Source: Liolophura sinensis (lineage: Eukaryota > Mollusca > Polyplacophora > Chitonida > Chitonidae). From it: a DNA stretch of 64,000 nucleotides. The stretch is from NCBI RefSeq assembly GCF_032854445.1, contig NC_088302.1, positions 13,263,338 to 13,327,337 on the forward strand, written 5' to 3'. Each line of letters begins with the position of its first letter. The stretch's first letter is position 1. Positions 23,698 through 35,128 of the stretch are shown one piece after another. The notes under the pieces are model-generated. The model was not told the origin of the DNA, did no database searches, and saw only the letters and a list, made by a program, of their open reading frames with translations. A program made the position numbers and the translations under genes.

Positions 23698-26600
23698 ATG
23701 AGTAAAGCTCCAGGAAAGACCCCAACAGGGGGCAAAGGTTCAGGTGCAAAGTACACAGGTAGTAAAGGAGCCAGGCCTAAACAGGTATGGGTCAAAAGCA
23801 TTAATTAATCCAGTATCGATTGTTATAATGTAAATATATCAGTCTTTCAATATATCATTTGTTCAGAATATATATGTACCAATGTGTATACTGAATAATT
23901 CTGTAAACCCAGAAGTGCCTTGGAAAATCAACGAACCTGTTGATTATTGTATAAAATCTGGAAACTGTTTCAATTTTAGCTAGGCTAACATTCACTCCAT
24001 CAGTTATTGCAACATAATCAGTTAATTACACAGGGACAAGCAAAACTATTGAATCATCCACGTGTAAATCAATGGGGTAGAATATGATTCCATCTGTGTT
24101 AGTGTTACTTGATTGTAGAGCACAATTGGATCGGCTGGTTCAAATCCCTCCAAAGCTGTGGTCCCAAGGGCTGCTCAGAATGTGATACCCGCAAGCCTCC
24201 AAAGGGGGTTCCCTATGACCAAACAGAAGGATGGAACACTGGTGCCACATGGTGAGTCATATCAAGGCCTGAAATAATTGTTTACCTTATTTGTTTTAAT
24301 TGGTGTTTGGTACTCTAGTTAAAATATATTGAGTCACTTTATGTTCAGTGATTAAGTTTCAGGACACTAGAGATAAATTTAGAGATGATTTTATCTCCTT
24401 GGTGGTAACATGTTTAGCTAATTAAAAAACAAATAATATGGTCCACCACAAATATGTGATTTAGTGTAAGTATTAATTGCATACTCAGGTCAAGAGCCTG
24501 TCGTCTCCAGCAAGCAGGTGCCTTAAATTATATACAGTGTATCGAGTCTGGAAAGGCCTTAAATATCTGTACGGATTTACATTTAGTGAAGTCTAAAGAA
24601 ATTAAGGTACATGTAAATTGTTCAATCAGATTCATTTGTAACAGCTTCATAGTTCAAGCCAGATTTAAGAGTCTGCCTTATTATATAAATACCCATGAGC
24701 CTCCCACATGTTTGGTCGCTGGGAGTTCAAACTCAGCTCGTGCTGGCTTCCTCTCCGGCCATATGTGGGAAGGTCTGTCAGCAATTTGCAGATGGTCATG
24801 AATTTCACTCGAGCTCTGCCCAGTTTCCTCCTACCATGATGCTGGCTGCTGTCATATGAGTGAAATGTTCTTGAGTATGGCGAAAAACACCAATCAATCA
24901 AATAAAGATTTAAATTATGTCAATGACATTTAATGTGTTCCATGTTCCATATAGGCTACACTGCCCGTCCTGTGCGACCTGCCAAAAACTATGATGTTGT
25001 CTCCTTTGCGCGGGCATTGAATGACGACTTTGCTCCAAGGCTGAAGAAACTGTTTGACCCTGAAACAGAGGCTGCAGTTGATGCTCAGAAAACAGGTACT
25101 TTTTCAAAACACTTAACTTATGTCGTATGAATAAATAAGAAAAGAAATTCATAAAAGCCAGGTGCCAGTCCAGCTTTTAGTTTATTTATTGACTAAATAT
25201 TTGTGTCCTGATAAAGTATATGACAGTATAATAAAGTACTGTATTTCACATAAAGGTTTGCGTTTTTCAAGTGTCTGACACATTTTGTTTTGATTCTGAT
25301 TGATTTATCCACCTAATTTAGCCACTTTCATCTGTTTTAGTAATTTCTTATCAGTAAAGTGTTGACATCAAAAGTATCACTTTAAGGAATTTATGTTTTT
25401 CTGAAAGTGCATTTTTAAATACCAAACCTTAGCTCCTATTTCTCTTGAAGTTTAGCGTTTCTGAAGTGACACTTTTTGCTTGATTCTAATCAATTTATTC
25501 ACTTTATAGGGCCACAAAAGAGTTTTTAGTAAAGTTTTATTAATTTTTTTTTGGAAAAACAAGAGTATGACATCAATAGTATCACTTTAAGATCATTATA
25601 CTCACTTTTGCATACCAATCTTTAGATGAAATGCAATGCATATATACATTAGACTGAAGGGCAAGTGTCAAATATACTATGTTTAAAGGTATATACATTG
25701 GATGGAGATTGCCTGGTCAAAAGTTTGATTGCCAGAGGGTGAGCAAAATGTCAAAATGTTTCTGTGGACACCTGCTGGGTGAGCATGACAGGTACACAGG
25801 TGAGTCATTCAACTGTGTTTTTCATGAGCAGCCTGTATGATAATAGGCCAAGACTTTTTTAATAGATGTCGCAATATAACCCAGAAATCGTCTTTTACAA
25901 AAAAAGTTATGGGAAATGTGACTTGCACATGCAGTGTTGTGAAAGTGGGTATGTGTATTGTGTTGTGTATACTTTATGGATACAGCTGTCATGCGCTTTG
26001 TGGGCAAAAGTTTAATACTTCATATTTTCTACATACATGTACATAAGCACCACGAAGTGTAGAAGTATTAACGCCTTTAACTAGTATACATCCATGTTTT
26101 ATCATTTAGCAGAAAAAATAAAATTGACGAGTTTCTTTCTCTCTGATGCATGTGACAAATAATGTTGTAATATGCGAAATTTTAGGTCAATAATGATTAT
26201 GGATAATATTAATTATTGAATGTATTGGCTCAGTTAAAATGCATTGATATTTTCCCTGGCATAATGTAATGCGACAACACAAAGGGGCATCACCATCGTG
26301 CTGAAATGCCGAATCTCAAAACTCCTGTATTAAGATGGAATATGTGTCTCCCTTGTTGTTAGGTCACAGTGTACAGGTGCGATGTATACAGTCAGGCTGT
26401 CCCTGTAAGGCCTATGCGTGGATCCCCTCACGGGTTGAGGACATTGGGGAGTTCTGGCATCAACGACGACGGGACTTTGACCCCAGCACATGGAGAGCCA
26501 AGTGTCGGTGTAGACACACCCACGAGGAACACAACCCTAATGGCATGCACAGATGTAAAGCCAGAGGTAGATCAAGCTTAACTTTGTATCAGACAATGAA

Positions 26601-28520
26601 ACAAGGGTAGACGTTTGAACCAATTCACTGGCTGAAGAATTTTAAGCAATTTCTCATCAGAAGGAGTGAAAAATGTACATTCCTTGTGTGGCATTATAAT
26701 TTAAACCAACTGAAATTTGTATTGATTTGACACAGAGTCCCCTCATTAACTATAGAATGTAGATAAGTGGCATTGAGCTTGGGTTTCTGCTTTGTTTACA
26801 TTGCAAAGGTTATTTAGGTAGGAATTTTGTTATCTTCTGAATGTCTGTTTATCGCAAGTTCTCCTAAATATTTTTTTTGAAATGGATTCATAGCCTCGAT
26901 CCAAAATCACATTTCTCAAAAACAGAACTAGAAATGTTTGACATTATTAGAGCGTGGCATTGTAATTTTTCTTTGTAAATGCACTGTTGTATTAATTGGC
27001 TGACCCAGCCAAAAAGTTCCATAACCATGTGAGTACTCGTAAAATTACAAGGGCGCATAAACAGCCACTGTATGAAGACATGGAAGATAGACAAAAAGAT
27101 TGAAGATAGTCAAGGATTTAAGATATTGTCTTCTGTCATGGAAGGATGTGGTCGTGCCATGTTTTCAAAACCACCCTGACCTCAAGTCTTGTATGAAAAT
27201 AGGCAGAAAGGTCAAGAAATTAAGATATTGCTTTCTGTCATTGTAGGATGTGGTTGTGCCATGTTTGACTCCAACTTCCTCTGTGCTGCCTGTGATAAAC
27301 ATTGGGAGGATCACCAGACTTTCTTTGACACAGAGGACATGCGGATAAAAGAAGGTCTTCCATATGGTGAGTGCATGTGTACTGCAAACCTTGTCTGCAA
27401 ACCTTATGTCATTTGCATCCATGACAGTACCAATAAAAGAGACATGGTGTTTTCAAATTTGCCTCCTGCCAAACTGTTCCTCAGCTTTACAAACAAAGGA
27501 ACCGTTCGTCAAAAATTTTACACTTGTGCAATGACCGTCAGGAAAACATAGCAGCCGAGATAAACCCTTGACGTACAGACATACGCATACATAGCATCTT
27601 ACCTAATAATCACACAAGCTTCAATGGCCGCTTATTATCACCAAGGCCCCGCAAATAGTGAGAGCAGCGGAATCTCCTTATTACATCTCCAAGGCTGGGA
27701 TTGAACTTGCAAATCATGTCCTAGTGATTGAAAGCAAGTTAAGGTTTGGCCACAACCTGCTACCACCGTTTTTTTTTTTTTTTCTCACTGTCATGAATCA
27801 TTGTATGGGTACCCTGCTCTTTCTGGCCAATCATACAAACCCTCTGCCTTAAGCTAGTGATGTTTGTTTCTGAACATCAAGGGAATTATTTTACAGACCA
27901 AAGAGCTTTCTCTCTTGCTTTAAATCACAGAGCTAAGTTTATCCCAGCCAGAAAACTGACATGTATGCAGAGAGAACTGACATGTATGCAGAGAGAACAG
28001 AGGATAAGTTGTAGAACATACTTGTAGTACTATTAGTTGCATGGTTACTCAGTGAGAGGATAGGGAAATACATGCATTTGGTGTCAGTAACCCTCGTATT
28101 AGGCGAGGCCTCAGCTGAGCCTAAGATGACAATTACTGACACCATATATTTCTGTATCCTCTCACTGAATAACTGGTTGACAAATTCATCCTGCAAAAGA
28201 CTCATTTAACCAGCGCTGAAAGGCTGATGCACTGGTGAATCGCTTCTGTAATTCCATTGTTTTCAAAAATAAACACAGTCTACCTAATGTGAATCTTTTA
28301 CACAGGCGCAAAGTATTTGCCATTTGCGGAGATGCCCGATCTGCGAAATATTGCTCTGACCGGGCAGGAGAGCGATGACTCTGCATACCTGGCCCTGACT
28401 CAGGGAGAGGGGTCAATACCCACATCACAACGCCCACAGGGTAACAATGCTGTGGTCAGCTTCCACGGACAACCCCAGGGTGGCTCCTCCAGGACTCCCT
28501 TCAGACCTGTCTATGACTGA
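23698..28520 (+). CDS. FAM221B: FAM221B-like cysteine-rich protein
   Basis: Seven coding exons: 23698-23784, 24119-24251, 24955-25095, 25689-25799, 26363-26566, 27247-27366, 28306-28520. All phases match, giving 336 residues. The N-terminal 45 residues are Gly/Lys/Ser-rich. The FAM221 signature begins with KCFCGHLLGEH (about residue 142) and continues CIQSGCPCKAYAWIPSR, EDIGEFWHQRR, STWRAKCRCRHTHEEHN, CGCAMFDSNFLCAACDKHWE and HQTFFDTED, matching human FAM221B closely. The regularly spaced Cys and His residues imply metal binding. The family has no firmly established biochemical role; expression in testis and ciliated tissue is described for vertebrates. The 72-residue tail is low-complexity and ends FRPVYD. 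The exon with the ATG starts at acceptor GTTTGTAG (23670), so a 5' non-coding exon exists upstream. Confidence 0.93.
24690..24907 (+). mobile_element. MetaSINE-like SINE, 5' truncated
   Basis: Body, core (TTTCCTCCTACCATGATGCT) and CAATCAATCAAATAAAG tail. It inserted 50 bp upstream of FAM221B exon 3. Confidence 0.82.
25258..25625. repeat. Tandem pair of diverged copies, about 190 bp each
   Basis: The first copy (25258-25435) and second (25455-25625) share GCGTTTnTnAAGTG, TTGATTCTnATnnATTTATnCAC, GACATCAAnAGTATCACTTT and AATACCAAnCnTTAG in the same order. They lie in FAM221B intron 3. Non-coding. Confidence 0.65.
27110..27276 (+). repeat. Duplication across the FAM221B exon 6 acceptor
   Basis: Segment 27110-27172 (AAGATATTGTCTTCTGTCAT, then GGATGTGGTCGTGCCATGTT) is a copy of 27212-27276, which contains the real intron end and first codons of exon 6. 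In the upstream copy the acceptor TGTAG has become GGAAG, so it is a dead exon start. Confidence 0.85.
28041..28176. mobile_element. Short palindromic MITE, about 136 bp
   Basis: The left arm TACTCAGTGAGAGGATA...TTTGGTGTCAGTAA is matched by an inverted right arm TTACTGACACCATATATTTC...TATCCTCTCACTGAATAA. The arms are about 48 bp, with a short loop containing CTCAGCTGAG. This is typical of a small non-autonomous inverted-repeat element. It lies in the last intron of the FAM221B-like gene. Confidence 0.75.
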
Positions 28521-30290
28521 GACAGTGTTGGGTGCCAGGGTAAATAGTGTTCATGCTATCAGATATTCTTGGGGTAAGCACGTGGATGGACTGTTGATAT
28601 ATAGATGGCACAATTTTTATTAGGTTTGTTTTTTTTTGTTTGTTTTTTTTTTTTGGTGTACATGTATTTATATGTACATCAGAATATTAATTATTATGTT
28701 TTTAACTTGTGTTTTACAAAATGTTCATCTACTTGGCTTTTCACCTTCCATAAACAAAATATTCCATTAAACTCCTTAGCCAATTTTGGTTCAAATTGAA
28801 ACCACACAGAGCTTGAGGCTTATATTGTAAATCTATGGTAACTGTACACAGGAATGTTTAACTGGTTTACAACTTTGTTAATAATATAATTATCTGCTGA
28901 CAGCAGTTTACAATTGCAGATACAGTACATATAATATTTTGTTTTTTACTTTGAGGCTATAAGCTTAAATGTTAATATGTTCTTTCAAGAATCTTAAAGC
29001 TTATAGCAGTAGCTTGGAGAAACAGTATGCTGGTACTCATACCATTGTGAAAATATCACACAGACAAAGCTAGACAAGTTAGACAAAGCCAATACTTTCT
29101 CAGGAACATTTTTCTTGTGAAGAATTTGTTTTCTGAATGTATTACATGCATGTGCTTGAGGTAGTTTTTAACAGTCGTTTGTTTTTACACTTGTATATGT
29201 GTAATTATTTCTATACCAGAGGTATACTTACATGAATTCATGTAAGATCATCACACAAGATGTGTGGACAATTTGTATCTCACATATCCATATAGTTATT
29301 ACATGTACTATAGAGTCATGGTGAAAGGAAAACACAGCACTGATATTCCGTAAAAAAATAACATAATTTGCGCTGTGTTTTTATACATGAGATAAGAAAC
29401 AAGACAAGAAAATAGGTTTGATCTCTGGGTGGACATATATCATGTAGCCTTTCTCTAGCCCAGTGAACAAAATATCTCTATGTCCTGAACATTTAATGCA
29501 TTCCACGTTCATGTTGAAATAGTAATATTGATTTCTATTGGTATTTGGGTATGTACAAATTTTGGACATCGTCTCTTTAACATGCATACTGTCTTCTCTT
29601 GTATGTGGGAAGTCACAGTAATTGCAGAATTGTACTAGTTACCGTGCCTGTAGGACAACACAGAGCTCTCTTGTACGTTATAACAACTTCTGTGATGTCA
29701 GACGGTTAGAAGGAATTGTGATGCTTCAGTGCAGTAAAACTATGAACGTGAGTTTTATCTGTTAGGTTTAGAAAAGTTTTAAAATGAACCTATACATTTA
29801 TGTGATTTTAAACTTTTTTTGAGCACTACATTTTTAGCCCAATTTTAATTTCAGATAGTGATTTAATATATTTTCATTAAAAAAAAATTGTTTGTAGATT
29901 ATCAAGATATTTTAATATATTGTAATAATAATGGGACCATTCTTTGCAAGGACATATGTATTTATGTCATTTTTATCTAGTAGCCTGTTTTCTACTACAT
30001 ACTGTTACTGCTGATATGAATTTGTTTATTGCTTTATTACAACACACGTCCATGGTGTGACAATGTGTCCCCCCTCCATCTGTCTATGATCTTTAATTTA
30101 CCAGTAAATATATATATCTATACACTTTGTGACATTAATGGTCTTTGTCTACGTTTTTTCCATACATGTTATAGCAGCGTACCCGCCAATCTCTATGTTC
30201 GCTTTACATTATTGCCACCAATAGCAAATTTTGTACAGAAATCTTGAATAATGCCATCATAGGATCATGGTGATGAGGCAGGAAGCCTGA
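28521..30290. other. 3' UTR of FAM221B-like gene and AT-rich intergenic DNA
   Basis: ATTAAA at 28766-28771 is the first plausible polyadenylation hexamer, 246 bp past the stop. The rest is AT-rich, with T-runs near 28627-28655 and no coding signal. Confidence 0.45.
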
Positions 30291-30309
30291 ACCTTTGTTT
30301 CTAATAAGA

Positions 30310-30637
30310 CTTTTCAGGAGTCGTAGATCCAGGGTCAATCCTTGGTGGAGTCACACCTAAGACCTTAAAAGAGGAAGTTGTAACTTCCTCACTTGGCGTT
30401 CAGCATGAAGGGGATAGCGCGACTGGTTGACCTGTATCAGTATAATGGCTTGGGCAGGGTCGCTTACCTGCCTGCGGTAAGGCGTCTCAGTGAAGCAGCA
30501 CTAGATAAAAGAGCGGTGGAAATCCGTCCTGCCGCAAGGAGGCACATTACATGCACTCTGAGGATTCCTTCGTTGTCATATGACTGAAAAATTGTTAAGT
30601 ACGTCGTTAAACCCCTAGCACTCACTCACTCACTCTA
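30310..30637 (+). mobile_element. SINE, family with (ACTC)n tail
   Basis: Has a B-box-like GGTCAATCCTTG, a mid-part with GCAGCACTnnATAAAAGAGC, and the 3' end TTGTCATATGACTGAAAAAT followed by GTACGTCGTTAAACCCC and CACTCACTCACTC. The A-box end is truncated. The same family is at 46916-47287. Confidence 0.78.
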
Positions 30638-31159
30638 ATAAGACTTTATACATTCTCTTTATCTAAAGTGTGCACAACATGATTGTAACCAACACCTGAA
30701 ACATTTTTCATATATTGATGATTGACATCAGTGACAATGCTAAACGTAAACAAGCCCACATGTGTTGCTCCAAAGGTCAAGCTTCTCTTGCGGTGGCATT
30801 GATGTAAATCAAGTGTAGAGTGCAGCACGTGTGCTGTAAGGAGTACGCATTTTTTTCCCTTTCATTTCAAACCATCAATTTTGGGTGAAAGTTAAGCTGA
30901 GGTAGGGTCAAGTACATAGTCCAGAATTTTGGAGTGGAATTTCAGACTACTTCATATAACCCTATTCCTGTCTGTAGGATAAGTGAAAGGTTGGAATTGA
31001 AACTTTTATCCTTTTCAGTACCATATTTTACTCTTTACTATATCTACATCATGAAGTGGAAATAACGAATCAGTCATGTTTATGTCTACAAACATGCTGC
31101 CCCAAAGAAGTTTCAAATCTTGAACATGTGCACGTTGCCTATTTTGTGAGCAGAACATA

Positions 31160-31398
31160 TGCAACAACAAGGCCCTTCAGACTGAGACAGTTAAGGCGCT
31201 GGCTCACAGTGACTGTCAACCTCGCTTGACAAATCACGTTGCATGTTTAACTCTCGTTCACGTTGTTTTATATCAGATACCTGGAGAAGGGTGCTTGTTT
31301 ATTCCATGCACTCTGGTTTCCTCTACCCATAAGCCTGACTGCCATTATTTAAAAAATTCTTACGTGTCGTTAAACACCAATCAAATAAATTAAAAAAT
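31160..31398 (+). mobile_element. SINE, family with GTTAAACACCAATCAAATAA 3' end, diverged
   Basis: A tRNA-like head remnant (GACAGTTAAGGCGCTGGCTC) is followed about 150 bp later by TTTCCTCTACCCATAAGCCTG and the tail. Related to the copies at 47735, 48560 and 54225. Confidence 0.6.
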
Positions 31399-31495
31399 AA
31401 TGGAGGAACACAGAGAGGCTAATTTTAAAGTTGTACCCTCCTATATCAATAATCTTTCCAAGTGACTCTCAGGGGAAACATAAGCCAAGTTAGTA

Positions 31496-31950
31496 CAGTT
31501 TTTAACATTATGCATAGTTCCCAAACTACTACTCAAAACACCATTAGTAAAGGTTTTAACACTGAACATAGTTCCCAAACTACTACTCAAAACCCCATTA
31601 GTAAAGGTTTTAACACTGAACATAGTTCCCAAACTACTACTCTAAACCCCATAAGTACAGATTTTAACATTATACATAGTTCCTTAACTACTCTAAAGCA
31701 CATAAGTAAAGATTTTAACACTGAACACAGTACCCAAACTGGTACTCTAAACCTCACAAGTACAGATTTTAACATTATACATAGTTCCTTAACTACTCTA
31801 AACCACATAAGTAAAGATTTTAACACCGAACATAGCACCCAAACTACTACTCTAAACCCTATAAATACAGATTTTAACATTAACAATTCTTTCCAAACTA
31901 CTACTCTAAGCCCCAAGTAGATTTTAACATTAAACATCGTTCCCAAACTA
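31496..31950. repeat. 54-bp minisatellite, about 8 copies, open on both strands
   Basis: The unit CATAGTTCCCAAACTACTAC plus AAACCCCATTAGTAAAGG plus TTTTAACACTGAA is 54 bp. Because 54 is a multiple of three, 152 codons stay open on one strand and 119 on the other. Later units are shorter (48 bp, with one ACT lost). No splice sites or homology support a protein. Confidence 0.9.
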
Positions 31951-33016
31951 CTAAACTGTGCATTGTTCCTTCACTTACTCCCATCTAAAAAGCTGCTTTG
32001 AAGCCAGTTGATCAACACTAGATGGAGGACAGTGTAATTGCAGTGTTACCTGCTGAATGTGCCCCCACCAGCATAATGAGACAAATAGGCGAGAGCTGGA
32101 TTTGAACTTCTGACATAATTTATGGTGAGAGATAATTATTTACAGAGGACTAAAATTTAACTGCAGAAACAGGGATATGCAGGAAAAAGGAATCACCTTT
32201 CCAACACCCTAAAGATGATTCACAATAGGTATCACCATATACATACAAAAAAACTAAACAAAGTTGAAGTGTATACGAGGGTAACATTTTACTGAAAACC
32301 AGCAAAGGTATGCACAAATGTAAAACCAGCGCTTTACAAAACATGATAATGGTGTTCCATGTCAGAATGATAACAGGAAGCTTTTCCTCTACAATTTGTC
32401 AGTTACAATTCTATCATATACAACACACCTACTACACAAATGGTAGCCTACCTGTGTCTTTGACTATATTACAATGCAATGAACTCTTTACTTGGTGGTG
32501 AAATGATACTTAGTTGCCATAGGAAGTAGGTTACTTTCATATTATAGATTTTGAGTTTCCCTGCTGCCTTCAAAGATATGTTAATTAAATGAGTCTACAT
32601 TATACTGTCATGGGGCAGGATTCATGATGATGCAAAGAAAACATCAACACTGAAGTATTTTAAGCCATATATATATATACATGTACCGTACAAAAATTGT
32701 CACATGCTGTGCAGGAAAATGCTACAACTTGGCTTTAGGGAATTGATAGAGATACAAATTGTACTGAAAGACAGGAATTTGCCAGCTACCTTGTGTACAA
32801 TGTATAAACTTTCATGTATGTAGGTAGGTACACCTAAATGCAGTCCATGCCAAAATACACATGTAACAAATTACATGGAAACAAAATACTTCAGCAAATC
32901 TACATGAAACAAAAAAAAAGTCACAAATTCTTCATGACGATGTGAAATGGTTTTGAGTTTGTGATTATGATAACTGAGATAGGGGTGTGTGTGTTTGTGC
33001 GAGCGAGGCATCTTTA

Positions 33017-34320
33017 TCAGAGGAAATAACCAATTCCTGCGCTGATGGCCAGAATCACAGCCGTGTTAAACCCGTGATCGATAGCGAACACCGTCCACGA
33101 TTTCTGGCCGAACATGACGTGACAGATCTCACTGATGGCGCTGATCCCAGACATGATCATGCCTGCCTGAATAGCCATAGGCATGTTGGCAACACCCATG
33201 TGTTCACTGAAATGTAGAAGTCACATGATTATTGCGGTATTGCGTATCAAATGGAGAAATATTAGGCTGGATAGGCCATAACCTCCGCCTAACTATCTAT
33301 GTATCCACCAAAAAAGAGCAAGTTATACAGCTCTGACACACATACAAACGCACACACAGATGGACAGATAATATCACCATTGTATAATTCGATTCGCCTA
33401 CAGCTGGGAATATAAAAACTAAATTTTCTTCTGAAACAACTTTCGCAAAATTGGATCAGGATTCTGACAAACAAGAAAGCATGCTGCCCTGAGCTAAAAA
33501 GATACACGAAAAGGTAATATGATATGAAAAGTTGCAAAAATAAATAAAATATTAGAAAAAATGTTCATTTTTGAGTTGTTTTTGAACTGTATTTCTTAAT
33601 AAGCCCTATACATGTATGTCATGCCTTTTTTCTGTCAGTGGTGGGGACTATTTGGAAATGTCATCAATGAACATACTGACAATGCAGAACCAGCTTCACG
33701 CCTCCAGCTATGACTCTACCCCCAAACTATTTTTTTTCACAGCTATCACCATTGACATCTCCACAACAGGTTACTTATTTATTTTGATTGGTGTTTTACG
33801 CCATACCCAAGAATATTTCACTTATGCGATGGCGGCCAGCATTATGGTGAGAGGAAACCAGGCAGAGCCCAGCAGAAACCCACGACCATCTGCAGGTTTC
33901 TGACAGACCTTCCCACGCACGACCAGAGACAACAGATTACTTGATTTCCGGACAGATAACTGGGGTCTTTATAGGAAAACTAGTTTTATATGGGATGCCA
34001 CATCTTAAACTCCATATTAAGAAATAAAAACTAAAGGTTTCATGTATCCCACTAGTACATGTATTCACAAAGCTCTGAGAGTGTAAGTTTTTACGAGGAA
34101 AAGATTCTTACATGTAAACATGATTCAGAACTCCCGCCAGAGCCGCGTGTGCGACCAGGGTAACAGCCATAGCAGGCCCCCCTGAAGCTTTCAGTTCATC
34201 TCGATTCTTCCCCGGGTGAACTAGTCTCATCCAGCGATTCCCGAACATGAGAGGTGAGTACCACACCATGCCCATCACCTGACTGGCCGCAAATCCCACC
34301 ACGGGTCCCCACATCGACAT
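33017..34320 (-). CDS. DUF1761-type small membrane protein, copy 1
   Basis: Coding exons 34320-34112 (209 bp) and 33206-33017 (190 bp), phase 2, give 132 residues ending GIGYFL. About four hydrophobic segments lie near residues 4-24, 48-66, 74-95 and 110-131. The motif GMVWYSPLMFGNRWMRL near the N-terminus is the hallmark of the DUF1761 family (WYSPL-FG--WM), common as 130-140-residue proteins in bacteria and fungi; function unknown. The pattern EICHVMFGQKSW and FAIDHGFNTAVIL marks the second half. An acceptor (TTTCAG) 18 bp before the ATG shows a non-coding first exon. A fitting donor is at 37772, 86 bp inside the promoter motif shared with copy 2. The second paralogue lies about 6 kb upstream on the same strand. 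Confidence 0.86.
33772..33930 (-). mobile_element. MetaSINE-like SINE, 3' fragment
   Basis: Tail, core and part of the body (to CCTTCCCACGCACGACCAGA on the plus strand). It lies in the coding intron of DUF1761 copy 1. Confidence 0.82.
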
Positions 34321-34710
34321 GGTCAGAGGTTGTCACAACTGAAATGATTCAAAGACAGTCCATTAAACGCCGTCATATAGAACAGAGCGTTGGGCATATC
34401 CAAGAATATATGGTCAGCTAAAAGAGGTGATACCCACTAACCAACACTACGATGATTACTCTCCACCATCCCAATAATTTGTCAGTACATTTTGCACTGA
34501 GGAGACTTGAACTCATACCAACTTACCAGGTTAGGTTTAACCTTAATGCTTAATGACAAAAATTTCAAAAAAATTTTCTAGGCCATGTAACAGTAATGCA
34601 TTTGAAGTTTTTATTTTTTAGAAACAGTAATGATGACATATAAGTATATGTTAACTTTAATACAGTTTAGATACTTACAGGTATATGAATGCAACTTCTC
34701 TTTATGAACA

Positions 34711-35128
34711 CTAGGGCTTTCTCCTTGCTCTGACGTTAGGTTTGGAAAATGTTTTGAGGTGCCAAGAATGCCCAAACAAACGTCAGAGCGCGCTCAACTT
34801 AAAAACCTGATGCACTTGCCGTGCTAGCTTGTCACGGCATATGACACAAAAATTAGCCATCAAGCACATTTCCACGGCCTAGAGTTTGCAGACATCTGTG
34901 TTCCTTATTTTTTTGACTGTCCATTTATCACAAGCAATTTGGCTGTGTGGATGCAAGATTCCTGGGTGATGCTCAAAGCAAACAACTGTACTGAAAACCT
35001 TGATATATTTGACAAGGGCAGGTAACTACATCAGCTGTTTAAATGGAGAGTGCTATGCCATTGGTTTGGGGCCATCCTTGACCAAACAAAATTTTGCCAA
35101 ACCTAACGTCAGAGCAATCTCGGACTAG
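34711..35128. mobile_element. MITE with inverted repeats of about 60 bp
   Basis: The left end reads CTAGGGC...TTGCTCTGACGTTAGGTTTG. The right end is its inverse (CAAACCTAACGTCAGAGCAA...CTAG). Inside the left arm a second inverted copy, ACGTCAGAGC, could form a nested hairpin. Length is 418 bp with no coding capacity and no clear target-site duplication. It sits in the 5' intron of DUF1761 copy 1. Confidence 0.8.

Larger units (their letters stand above)
30638..33016. other. Intergenic region with SINE relic and 54-bp minisatellite, no gene seen
   Basis: Apart from the two listed repeats this stretch has no coding signal. A short TATATATATA run and an A-run lie near 32668 and 32910. The 3' UTR of the minus-strand DUF1761 gene enters from the right; I saw no canonical AATAAA close to its stop. 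Confidence 0.5.
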
